From the NCBI RefSeq assembly GCF_900074925.1, contig NW_019716275.1, positions 65,408 through 129,407 on the forward strand: a stretch of DNA of 64,000 nucleotides, read 5' to 3'. Below, piece by piece: positions 22,252 to 31,629 of the stretch; position 1 is the first letter of the stretch, and every line of letters starts with the position of its first letter. This stretch comes from Ramularia collo-cygni (Eukaryota > Ascomycota > Dothideomycetes > Mycosphaerellales > Mycosphaerellaceae). The notes under the pieces were generated by a model. That model was given only the letters and a program-made list of their open reading frames with translations, searched no databases and was not told the origin of the DNA. A program made the position numbers and the translations under genes.

Positions 22252-24807
22252 ATGATGAGCTCGCCCCTTGAAATGGAGATTGAGGAGGCACAAGCGACTG
22301 CACCCTCACCCGGCCAAGGGCTCAGACCTAGCTTTGCAGTCGGTCGTACCTTGTTATCCCTACATCTTCCAGGCTTTGTTGACTCCTTCGCAGTGCGACC
22401 ATTGTCGCGTGAGAAAGGTGGGTGCATTTCGACTTTCATCAAGATCAAGATCAAGATCAAGATCAAGATCAAGATCAACAAAGTTGATGTCATGGTGTAG
22501 GTGAGGTGTGATGGGCAAGATCCATGTCAGCCCTGCATTTCAGCGAAGAAGAAGGATTGCACTCGCCAACGGGTGATGAAACCTCGTGAAAAGAGGCAGA
22601 AATTACTAGTATCCGCACAATAGTCAGTCATGACAGTGTTGTAGTATCATCACCAATAGCTAATAAAATCGGGTAGTGAGAAGAAGATCGACCAGATGGA
22701 AGAGCGTCTTGACCAGCTCGTGAGTTTACTGGCGGAGCAGAGCAAGGCGCGACATCATGCCGCAACTTCTCCACAAGGTACAGTCGCCATGTCTCCAAGT
22801 GTTGGCACACCCACAAGCTGGTCTCGAGAGCTAGAACCCACATTCGAGGGAGAGTCATCTATGTTGGCACATTCTCGCTCCGTCAACGAACTGGTTGAGA
22901 AGACAATCAACCAGACTCGCTCTGCGGAGCCCCCTGTGGATTGTAACGAGACGCGCGCTGCTTTGACTCAGCTCATTTCGTCTCTCAAACCAAAGCATGA
23001 GCCGCAGGATGCTTGGTTCGATGATGCTACTCTTGCGCCTCCACCACCGCCACGCACTGAATTGCCGCCCTTTACAATTGTAGCTGCATTGCTCAAGGCC
23101 GAGAGAGGTACGAATAAACTAACGGGCATGGCGGTATAAGCACTAACGAACACATAGAATCCCCTCGCTACTCTCTCTGCTCTTGGTTCAACAAAAGTAT
23201 CACCATAGAAGCGCTCACCCAACACTGCGTGGATGTTTATTTTGCACCAACGTACAGTCATTCACAGCTTATCATTGCAACTTCGCACCTGATGTGGCTT
23301 TTATTGGCAGATGGTGGTACCCCGCGTGAGAGCTCGCAGAGGGAGATTTATCATATCAATGGACATCTCTGCCGAATGGCGTTGGAGACGACCCTGGCCA
23401 GCCTCCCATTCCACATGCCTGCTACAAAGGAAACCGCGTATGCCATGTTTCTCGGTGTGGGTGTACATCCATTCCATCCACTGAGAACCTCATTTGTTGA
23501 CCTTCACAGGCACTTCATGCAATAACAAGTATGAAGCCCGCTCTTGTGAGTTGTCCTCGTATAGATTGAACAAGTTGTTTGGCTTGCTAACGCTCACAGG
23601 CATGGACGCTGATCAGCAAGGCATCCGAGATTTGTCAATCTCTCGGTTTTCATCGGTGCTCCACCATGAAATCAGATGATGGGCGAGTCGCTCAACAGAA
23701 AATGTCGATATTTTGGTGGGTTTACATTATGGACAAGGGACTCTCCCTCCGTCTGGGCAGGGTTTCCAATCTGAATGATTGCGACATCGACGTTGCTACA
23801 ACATTCACCTCGGATCCGCAGTCGGATCTTGCAGGTGTCGTACAATACTTTGTATTGTCGATAGCCGTTGCACGGATTCAGGGGAAAGTGTACGAACGAT
23901 TGTACAGTGCTGCATCTTTGGCAGTAGCGCCGCATGAATGCGAGGCACGAGTTTTCGAACTCGTAGAAGAACTTTCCGTTCTTCAAGACCTTCTCACCAA
24001 AAGTCGGGTATGCTGTTCGGGGGGATGCCCAGCTTGTTCAAGGTTCTGTCAAAATCTAACAGCGAGACAGATCGAATTGCTGCAGAGTGTTGGGTCGCAA
24101 GTGCGCGAGAGTGCCGTTCTTCAAGGAGACGAGGTCGCATTACTGTCTCTGACTACGCTGGTCTATCGCAGCTTGACACCCCTGGACGGCTTCACGTTTG
24201 ATAGGCGATGCACCGAAACAGCGAGATCAGCCCTGCAATGTCACGTGCAGTACATGGCCAGCTTGGACGTTGCCGCTTTAGAGGAGTATGTGAATTGGTA
24301 AGTACACTCCATTACTTTCGACGTCTTCCATTCTTGACTGACTTCACTTCAAGGGCCATCCTCTACACACCATTCATCCCTGTAATCGTCATCTTTTGCA
24401 ACGCCATTGAAACGGTCGACTTGGATGACCTCCAACGCTTGCAGAGCTTTGTAGCTTCCTTCGAACCTACGAGGTGCAATTCTCCAACAATCCAAAGGCT
24501 TCACGATAGATTCTTGACGCTTCACGAAATCGCCAGTCGTATCATTGAACTTCGTCGAACACAAAGCAGGAGCGACGAATCCGGAAAATCCACTCGATCA
24601 GGGGATACTATACTTCTGGAAGCTAACACCGGCCAAGCCCTACCACCATCAGGCGATCAAGATGTCTCAAATCCTGCTCGTGTTGCTACTACTACTCGAG
24701 ACTTTCTCGATCCTGCGTACAACGAGGCTTGGTTTCGGGATTACCAGCAGATGCTTGATCAGCTCAAGGAAGACGACCTGTTCCTCTTTGGCACTAATAT
24801 ACTCTAG
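22252..24807 (+). CDS. Zn2Cys6 fungal-specific transcription factor next to the ABC transporter
   Basis: Eight exons are inferred: 22252-22338, 22394-22417, 22501-22572, 22681-23107, 23158-23456, 23510-23545, 23600-24297 and 24354-24807, together 2097 nt (698 aa). The zinc cluster is assembled from two exons: CDHCRVRK from a 24-nt microexon, then VRCDGQDPCQPC and KKKDCTRQR, giving all six cysteines. A linker and short coiled coil (IDQMEERLDQLVSLL) follow, then the fungal_trans middle homology region with the typical CQSLGFHR, DKGLSLRLGR pattern. A (ATCAAG)n repeat lies in the intron that splits the zinc cluster. The acceptor of intron 22573-22680 could be 4 nt different. The role is probably nuclear regulation of the divergent PDR pump or of nearby metabolic genes, inferred from position. 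Confidence 0.85.
22438..22478 (+). repeat. (ATCAAG)n hexanucleotide microsatellite in an intron
   Basis: Six perfect ATCAAG units plus a partial one lie inside intron 22418-22500 of the Zn2Cys6 regulator, between the two halves of the zinc cluster. Confidence 0.9.
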
Positions 24808-24947
24808 ATGTATGGAGTCATTGTCATGAGTATCTATCTATCCATGGATGCATCATCTTTCATGCCTGAATTGCGGTATTGATGGCGTCTTACATCGTTG
24901 GCAATCTCCGACAAGATCAGTGGCCGTGGATCACTTGTGAATGTAGA

Positions 24948-26122
24948 TCAGTTGTAGAGGCCCTTGAGATCATACCGTCCCACTTGGTTGGTGGTGTAGG
25001 AGGTAAACCAAACCGCATCTCCCGGGCCATAGTTCACAGCGACGTCAACAGCCGGTTGAAGCCCACCGAGAAGGCCCGTGAAACCTTCCTTACCCAAGCC
25101 GACAGGAAGGGTTACGTAGTCGAACTCGAGGGTGTGGGTGTTAAGTCGCGACAAGACATTTCCTGTGAATGCGCTATACCACACACCACCTTTGGAATCA
25201 ATGGTATTCTCAGCTCCGATAAGAGCGGTCTGATTGGTATGGTAGAGGTCGATTTTATTGGTTTCCATGTTAATGCGACCGATACCATTGCCGGTGAATA
25301 GGGCAAAGTAGACGTAGCCGTCACATTCGGCGCGAACGACGGTAGGAAATTGAGCGGGCTCCGGGAGAGGGAATTCGTCTATGGACTTGGTCTTAGGGTC
25401 AAAGACGAGGATCTTATTCGCGACGAATTCCGCGAGGTAGACTTTCTCGTTGGAAGCGACGATTAATCCGAGTGGGAAGGACGCCGGTGTGGGAATGTTA
25501 TAGGTCGTAAAAGTCTCGGTTTCGTAGGAAAAGATTGCAAAGGTATTCCCGCTTGTTGCCGTTACGTACATGCCGTCCTTGGCGCTATACAAGTCGTTGA
25601 ATGGTTGTAGGTTTCCAAGTAGGTTGGCGTTCGGATCTTGGAAGATGTCCATTTTCTTTGTGGTGGGATTAATGCGGACGAGTTGGTTCCGTAGACCGTT
25701 CGCGGCGTAGAGATTACCATCTGCGCCATGTCTGATTGCACAGCTCAAGACCGTGCGATCCGTAATGTCTTTGAGAATTCCCGGAAGTGGGATGATGGTA
25801 GGTGATAGGGGCGTGGTGAAAGGTATGGGATATTCGTCGATGTGGCCGGTAGTAGGGTCGATGCGGAAGATGATGTTCTTCAGCATGCTCTGTGAGATGT
25901 ACGCGTCAAGATCCGGATCGAGGAACACAAGGTAAAAGAGCATACCTGGCCCCAGAGAGCATTGTCTGGGCCGACTTCCAAATCGCAGGGAGCTTGCAAT
26001 GGGGTGGGCAGGTCGTACAGCGTGAAGCGGTCACTTATGGCGCGATCTTCTAACAATGGAGCAGCCAGGACATGGCGTACGATCAGAGCCGAGAACGGCA
26101 ACAGCGCAGTGAAGGCGAACAT
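24948..26122 (-). CDS. Secreted virginiamycin-B-lyase-like (Vgb/SMP-30-type) beta-propeller protein
   Basis: Two exons (25946-26122, 24948-25889) separated by an intron with GTATGC donor and TCACAG acceptor give 372 aa. The start is placed at MFAFTALLPFSALIV, which forms a signal peptide ending near Ala21. The upstream extension of the frame (to 26179) is not hydrophobic and was rejected. The mature protein shows repeated propeller-blade patterns such as DGNLYAANGLRNQLVRINP, NKILVFDPKTKSIDEFPLP and GNGIGRINMETNKIDLY, as in six-bladed Vgb-like or SMP-30-like proteins. Fungal members are secreted, with unknown substrate. True Vgb catalytic histidines were not identified, so lyase activity is not claimed. 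Confidence 0.75.
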
Positions 26123-26787
26123 TGTGGGCGGGTGGAGGATGTGGTGTTGTAAGAGTTTGTTGCAGTCACATTCCCACAACCGNTGATGGTGTAGGGAGAT
26201 CTCGGACCGGGGTCGTCGTCTACTTGTATAAACGTTACTTTGTCGACGCCGCAGACGACTGAGGTTCGCCTAGTGCCACTATATTGGCCGTGAACGAGCG
26301 TATTCTGTGGTTCACGACGACGATCTCGACGACCTGGATGCGGGGCCCGCCATGAGTTGGCGGGGATGGCGTCGACGATCATGCTGTGGTTGTAGTAATG
26401 ATCGACACGTATTTGTCTTTGAAAGGTTGCGGTTCCGCTGCTTGATGGAAGCTTGGCGAGTTGCGGTTCCGCATGGAAGACATCGCCTCTCAATTGGCTG
26501 CCATGAGAGCAATCAGCATCTGGGGCATCTTCCCTTCCATCCCGCAGGAAAGCGACTGCCGTGTGCATCTCGACGCCGATTTCGCCCCTAGCTCACAACT
26601 TGGAGCCACTTCTGATAGACTGTTGCACAGCCGTCAAGGGTGTCTTGGAGCAGCTTTTGTGGGCATATCGAAACGAGGCACATGCCAGGCGTGTAATGAA
26701 TGCAGACGAACATGTAATTCGAATCTCAGCAACCGCTTTCATGATACTGCTCGTCGGTTNGAGCTAAAGGCCCTTCTCAGATGCCGT
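26123..26787. other. Intergenic region between Vgb-like and aldolase genes
   Basis: It must contain the promoter of the Vgb-like gene. Overlapping random frames occur on both strands, and none matches a family I know. Ns at 26183 and 26760. Confidence 0.45.
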
Positions 26788-27792
26788 CTATTGTAGATAA
26801 TCGCCATTGGTCTCCCGGTGAATGAAATCGAACAGCGGTTTCCCGCTGAACCAGCCCGCGAGTGTGCTGCCGACCGTACGGTAAGTGTAAGCAGCCTCCT
26901 CATCACCAATCTTGATGGGTCTCTCGCCTGGTAATGCCGCTGCTTCGGCCATTAATTGCGACTGGCAGCATTTTTCCAGCGACACGAACCAGAAGATGGT
27001 CTGCCAAAGTTGTCAGCGTCCGTAAACTGTCCTGCGTCGGAGTCTCGATCACCTCTTCAACGCTTTTACCAACGGTAAGTAGCCCATGATTTTGTAGTAG
27101 CCCGGCCTTTTTATTTCCCAGACACTGAGCAATGTCCTTTCCCTCCTTCTCGGCAAGCACTACGCCGTTGAAACTGTCAAAGACTACGTGGTCGTTATAG
27201 AACGCGCACGAGTCTTGGGTAAGGGTATCGATCTCCCGTCCTAACGAGCACCACGTCCGTCCGTAGATGGAGTGGCTGTGCGCCGCACAAATAACATCTG
27301 GCCGAGCAGCGTGGATTGCCGAGTGGATCATAAACGCGGCGGTATTAAGTAGCCGGCACTCTCCGCCGTCGAAAACCTCGCCGGCGTGGTTAACAAGGAT
27401 CAGGTCGGATTTCTTCATAAGAGAAAACGCCACCCCGAAGGGATTTACCCAGAAGCAATCCGGATCGACTGGGTCTCGGAGGGTGATATGACCAGCGACG
27501 CCCTCGTCAAATCCGAACTTGCCAAAGATACGCCATGCTGCGGCAAGTCTACCTTTCAAATACTCGCGCTCTTTGAACTTGTCCTCGAATGTCGGAGGTC
27601 TACAAGGAGTTTGGTGAGAATCTGTATGGGTTGAGAGGACGAGGGGATAAAGTACCCTGGAAACTTGGGCATTGCGTTCTCTGCGATGCTCTTCCGAATA
27701 CCTGGCTCCAGCGGCACGATTCCATCGTTCACTGGGACCATGCGACCATCGGAGGTCTTGGCCGAAATCTCATTTCCGGATTGGGGTGCCAT
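26788..27792 (-). CDS. Class II aldolase/adducin domain protein
   Basis: Three exons (27656-27792, 27053-27599, 26788-27000) give 897 nt (298 aa). The joined sequence reads PKFPGPPTFEDKFKEREYLK and then RLAAAWRIFGKFGFDEGVAGHITLRDP, the typical start of fungal class II aldolase-like proteins. The zinc-binding AHSHS motif and LLQNHGLLTVG are present, and after intron 27001-27052 the family motif FWFVSLEKCCQSQL follows. These proteins bind a divalent metal and act on small sugar phosphates or hydroxy-aldehydes, or have no known substrate. The exact reaction cannot be read here. Splicing is strongly supported by motif continuity. The protein is probably cytosolic, with no signal peptide. Confidence 0.85.
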
Positions 27793-28749
27793 TGTTGCTG
27801 TGTGTACGTGTGTGCGTATGTCTTGGGGAGCTCTCGAGGCGGAACTTGACTGTCATGCCATGATGGAAGGGGTCAGATCGGATCCGTGGTCCAGAGCCCA
27901 GGACCGCATCGCCGGATATTGATCAACAACTGTGCTCTCACTATTCGCTTCGTTCTTGCAGTACTCTTGCTGAAAATTGAGTTCGGATCAGCAAATCCCC
28001 AAGCTTTGAAGCCAAGGTAGCAACGCGTTGTCGAAACCTGGCAGCTTGCGGAACCGCATTCTTCTCGACAGGAAAAGATCTTGCTGCTTTTAGCTAGGAC
28101 AGAGCGTCATGTATACATGTTGTTGGTCTCTTATCGCCACTTTGGTTCTCGGCAGCTTTTCGAGAATGACGAGGAAGTCACATGGTCAATCTTGGTGAGG
28201 AGCGGAGTACCCACGCCAAGGTAAAATTGGATGACATCCAAGAAGACGACTACCCATGTGTTCTTTCGTTAAACGGTTGTGGTTGAATGGATTTACTTGA
28301 TAGCTAAGTTATACGGTAGTAAGCTAGATACGGAGGTCGGAATTAAAAGTTAGTATAAGGCGTTCCGAATAGGTCTAAATTAGTACGTATCTATATAATA
28401 GTTCTTCGACTAATTTTAAGGTCGTCCGTAATACGAACTAGCCTTTAGTTGGTCTCCTTTAGATAGTAGACTAGCTTCTCTAACTTGGAAGTAGGTAACT
28501 TGTATAGTATCTTACGGTAATTTTAAGCTATTCGTAGCGTAATTTAAGTATATAGTTATAGTATTATAGAGTATATAGTATAATTAGCTAGATTCGAGAT
28601 AAAGCCGGAGAGCGGAGGTCCGATAGGACTATTTACTCCAAAACACGTATAACCTTACCTACGTTTCGTTTCTTTTCGTTACGCTTGCTTGCTTTATTTA
28701 GTCTTCTCCTCCCCTCTCTTCCCCCATAACTCAACTGATCCACTCCAAG
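27793..28749. other. Intergenic region with AT-rich TA-biased block
   Basis: From about 28290 to 28620 the DNA becomes AT-rich with many TA dinucleotides and almost no open frame, as expected for old transposon DNA altered by repeat-induced point mutation. The last 60 bp are pyrimidine-rich, like a promoter or 5' UTR for the RPA12-like gene. Confidence 0.5.
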
Positions 28750-29169
28750 ATGGCTTTGGTTGGCTCGTTGTGCTTCTGCACCGACTGCGGTAATCTCCTC
28801 GATCGTCCTACTACTCTGCAGCAAAAGATACATCGCTTGCGACTTGTGCGGAGCGCGTAACGACAGTCCGGAATTCCTCCCTCTCCCATCGTAGCTGCTT
28901 ACCATAATTTAGACAAATGGCCGGCAAGGCAGGTAACGCACTCCCGACCCGAGGAATTTCCGTCCGCATTGCAACGAAGACTGCGAACACACACCCAACA
29001 GGNTCCACAAGGAATGGAGGGAGGTAGGGACTAGGATACGCGAAACCTGCCCCAAGTGTTCCAACGAGGAGATGGTCTTTACCGAGGCACAGCTGCGCAG
29101 CGCAGACGAAGGAACAACAATCTTTTACCGTTGCACGAAGTGCAACTTTCGATACAACTCCAACAATTA
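28750..29169 (+). pseudogene. RPA12: RPA12-like RNA polymerase I subunit (A12.2), frame-disrupted
   Basis: A12.2 is the small RNA polymerase I subunit with two zinc ribbons that supports RNA cleavage. All parts are recognisable but in changing frames. The start is MALVGSLCFCTDCGNLLD (from 28750). After an AAAA run the frame shifts by one base to IACDLCGARND (first zinc ribbon complete across the shift). A linker piece EEFPSALQRRLRTHTQQ (from 28951) follows. The TFIIS-type second ribbon is CPKCSNEEM, then QLRSADEGTTIFYRC and a terminal NFRYNSNN with stop at 29169. One missing intron between the first two parts is possible, but the single-base shift at about 28822-28828 and the linker-to-ribbon shift are not explained by consensus introns. 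It is either a decayed copy or a real gene with sequence errors. N at 29003. Confidence 0.65.
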
Positions 29170-29884
29170 GCCTCCTCGCATGGCTTGGGAAGAGGAACAG
29201 TAGTAGCATGTCCGGGATTTGATGCTGCTCATTTCTCTCGCTGCGCCCTCTTCGCACCACGCTTGGACCGTACTGAACAACGTGCATCCTTCAACGCCCA
29301 TTCTATCAAAACTACACCCGATGCTGGAATGCCAGCGGCACGAATTGAGATTGTAAGAATGTTTGGTTAGGGATAAAGGGAAGGGAGATTTGTTGAACAT
29401 GAACGGCAAGATCTTGCTGGCGTTTATGAATCGAAATCTACAAAGACAGAGGCGCCGCCAAACCGGCCGCACGCAAGTGTATAAACGAATGGACGAGAGG
29501 AGCGCCTTGAATGGGGGACTCGCGATGCATCAAATTCTCCAAGCGTATGTATGTTATAGACATAAGCGTAGGGAGTCTAGAGGCCTACTATGCGAGGCTT
29601 CCCCTCAACTTATATAATCGAGGAGTAGGAAACAGGCAAATAGGCTACGCTTTCGATTAGTATATTCTAATCTTTAATATGTCTAGTCGTCGTAGTTTTA
29701 GGCGAAAAGGGGCGCGATAGATATAATTTACAACTTCCTACGCCTACTACGGGAAACTACGGGCCCATCTTAATAGATGTAGCAGGCATGAAGTAGCTGG
29801 GTGCCGGGTGGAAGGGATCATAAAGGAGTTCAACTCTTGCTTACTCATCGCACATCGTACCAATGTCTGTACAACCAGGCACCT
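29170..29884. other. Intergenic region, partly AT-rich
   Basis: I see no gene. From about 29590 to 29760 the sequence becomes TA-biased again, resembling the block at 28290-28620. Confidence 0.45.
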
Positions 29885-30034
29885 TCTTCATTGGTCTAGT
29901 GGTCATGAGTGAGTTCCACACCACACCTCACCTTCTACATCATCGTACTGACCCCCTTCTCGTTTCCGCTTGTCAAAAAATGCCAAGGCGTTTAACAAGC
30001 GCGGGAGACCTGGGTTCGATTCCCAGATGGAGAG
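29885..30034 (+). tRNA. tRNA-Asp (GTC) with a 37/38 intron and a 54-nt insertion in the D arm
   Basis: Acceptor stem TCTTCAT (29885-29891) pairs with ATGGAGA (30027-30033), with one G-U pair. The D arm GTCTAGTGGTCATGA follows. The anticodon stem is TCCGC/GCGGG (29965-29969, 30001-30005), and anticodon GTC lies at 29972-29974 after T33. T arm is CTGGG-TTCGATT-CCCAG, with a discriminator G. A 24-nt segment (29976-29999) after A37 is a canonical-position tRNA intron, and its end ACAAG can pair with CTTGT of the anticodon arm. A second extra segment of 54 nt (29909-29962) interrupts the D stem. Removing both gives a standard tRNA-Asp. A T6 run at 30051-30056 could be the Pol III terminator. The D-arm insertion may mean a pseudogene. 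Confidence 0.65.
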
Positions 30035-30050
30035 CGTCATGCATTCATCC

Positions 30051-30056
30051 TTTTTT
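30051..30056 (+). terminator. Pol III T-run terminator candidate
   Basis: A run of six T lies 17 nt after the tRNA-Asp 3' end, consistent with RNA polymerase III termination. Confidence 0.5.
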
Positions 30057-30170
30057 GTCGATTCCCAGACGGGGAAGCTATTCTTTTGGAATGGAGACTT
30101 TTTGCACAGGTCAAGTACGCTTCACGGATAGCATGTAAGAGCGGGGCTGAGATATTATTGCCCTAGTCGA

Positions 30171-30363
30171 TTAACAAGAGCGGGAGACCTTGTTGATTCT
30201 TTTTTAGCGACTCCAGACGGAGAGATATCTTTTTTCGTTTGGAAAGGATACTTTTTGTTTCCCGGCAATGATTCACAAGCGCAGGAGGCCGTGACTAAGT
30301 TAGCATCTACAGTAATTGCCCAAAGATTAATCCTAACAAATTCGCAGTGGGTTCGATTCCCAG
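30171..30363 (+). repeat. Diverged repeats derived from the tRNA-Asp 3' half
   Basis: Copy B (from 30171) reads TTAACAAGAGCGGGAGACCT against TTTAACAAGCGCGGGAGACCT in the tRNA. It is followed by a tail with T-runs that aligns with the tail of the tRNA gene (ACTCCAGACGGAGAGATATC against ATTCCCAGACGGGGAAGCTA). Copy C begins at 30271 (ATTCACAAGCGCAGGAGGCC), and its T arm (GTGGGTTCGATTCCCAG) lies about 50 nt further on. They look like serial, decaying duplications. Confidence 0.55.
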
Positions 30364-31629
30364 AGCATCTTCAGCTTCGGCTGCATCCTTTTTAGCTTTC
30401 AAGCATTCATATTGTCTTTTGCAGTATAGTACGCACACAGCTCAAGACATGGTTGATTTAGTGACGCCCCCTTTTTTGGAAGGGGCGAAAATGTCGAGTG
30501 AATGAATCGGCCCACGGGGCAACCACCAGCAAAAGTGTCTCAGGTATCTCTGCATGCATCTGAAACATCAATCGTTGTAAACGAAGTGTGGTTCATTCCG
30601 CCATGTATCCATTTATCCGCTCGTTTGCCTGATCGAAGGGCGTTCAGCTCGAAGCCAGAGTCGACAACGCGTAGGACTAACTGAACAAACAAAATTGGAA
30701 CATCATAGATCTCCCGAGATAGTAGAAGCATGTGCTCTCTCACAACCTCTGGTTTGCTCCGTCGAACTGGCGAAAAAGCTCGCTCTCTACTCTTCAGGTT
30801 CCGATCTCAGTTCATGTTAATCTTCGCGTCCTTCTTTCAAAACTTTCTTCATTTCTCTTCCAAATCCACGAACGCTACATCCACACTCTTTCTACCACCA
30901 CGGAAAACGTCATTTGTCGATCGTTGGACTCACAAAAATAGCCCGTATGGCATGATAGATGCAAACTTACCTTCTCTACCGAGAGTAGTCGTTTCTTCTC
31001 GAAGCATTATGACTTATCATTTCTACAAAGACGGCCAGAAGTGGTATCATACTAATCGAAATTTTCGAACCTTGAGGANATATCTGAAAGCTCTAGCTAG
31101 CCTTACAGTCGGAGATGATGAGACAGATTACCACATACGACATCGAGGCCAAAGCTAAAACGTCCACAGACGCCTCTGCGCTGTTCCAAGATTGTGACGC
31201 ATTCTGGATGACCAAGGTCCAGAAGCTATAAGCGTAATTAGACTCGGATTGAAATATGTAACCTTGCTTGCTTGGAAGACTAAAGGGTCACAAGTATCCT
31301 GCCCTCCTCTCTAGTCATGAGCCGCTGGTCGAAAATTTCCAAGACCCCGATGTCANCAGTCTTATACGCCTCTGTATAACTGGCCTACAGTCTTCGTACT
31401 TCAAAAGCGATGGAAGATCTTACATAAACAGCCAGTGGCAGCGAGAGAGTAGTCACCGAATATCTGATTGGCCAGGGGCAAAAATGGGCAAATGGAAGAG
31501 CATACTCACGACCTATCTGATTAAACCTCAACAATCAACATACTGACCCATCAAGCCAGTGACAAGAAAGAAGTCTTACATAATCTTTTTGGGATATGTA
31601 TTATGCTGTTGTATCAAATTTGCCTCGTC

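Larger units (their letters stand above)
30035..31629. other. Gene-poor region with tRNA-derived fragments
   Basis: The first 350 bp hold diverged copies of the tRNA-Asp 3' half with following T-runs. After about 30430 I see only short open frames (for example 30730-31158, 142 codons) with no family resemblance. Ns at 31079 and 31356. Confidence 0.4.

Noticed and set aside
26083..26796. Overlapping frames on both strands between Vgb-like and aldolase genes
   Set aside because: No conserved motif, and the two strands are equally open, which suggests chance in GC-rich DNA.
29863..30138. 91-codon frame over the tRNA
   Set aside because: It contains the string AGDLGSIPRW, a usual result of translating a tRNA T arm. 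The tRNA explains the sequence.
30730..31158. 142-codon frame with N
   Set aside because: No family resemblance, and it is composition-biased. Left unannotated.
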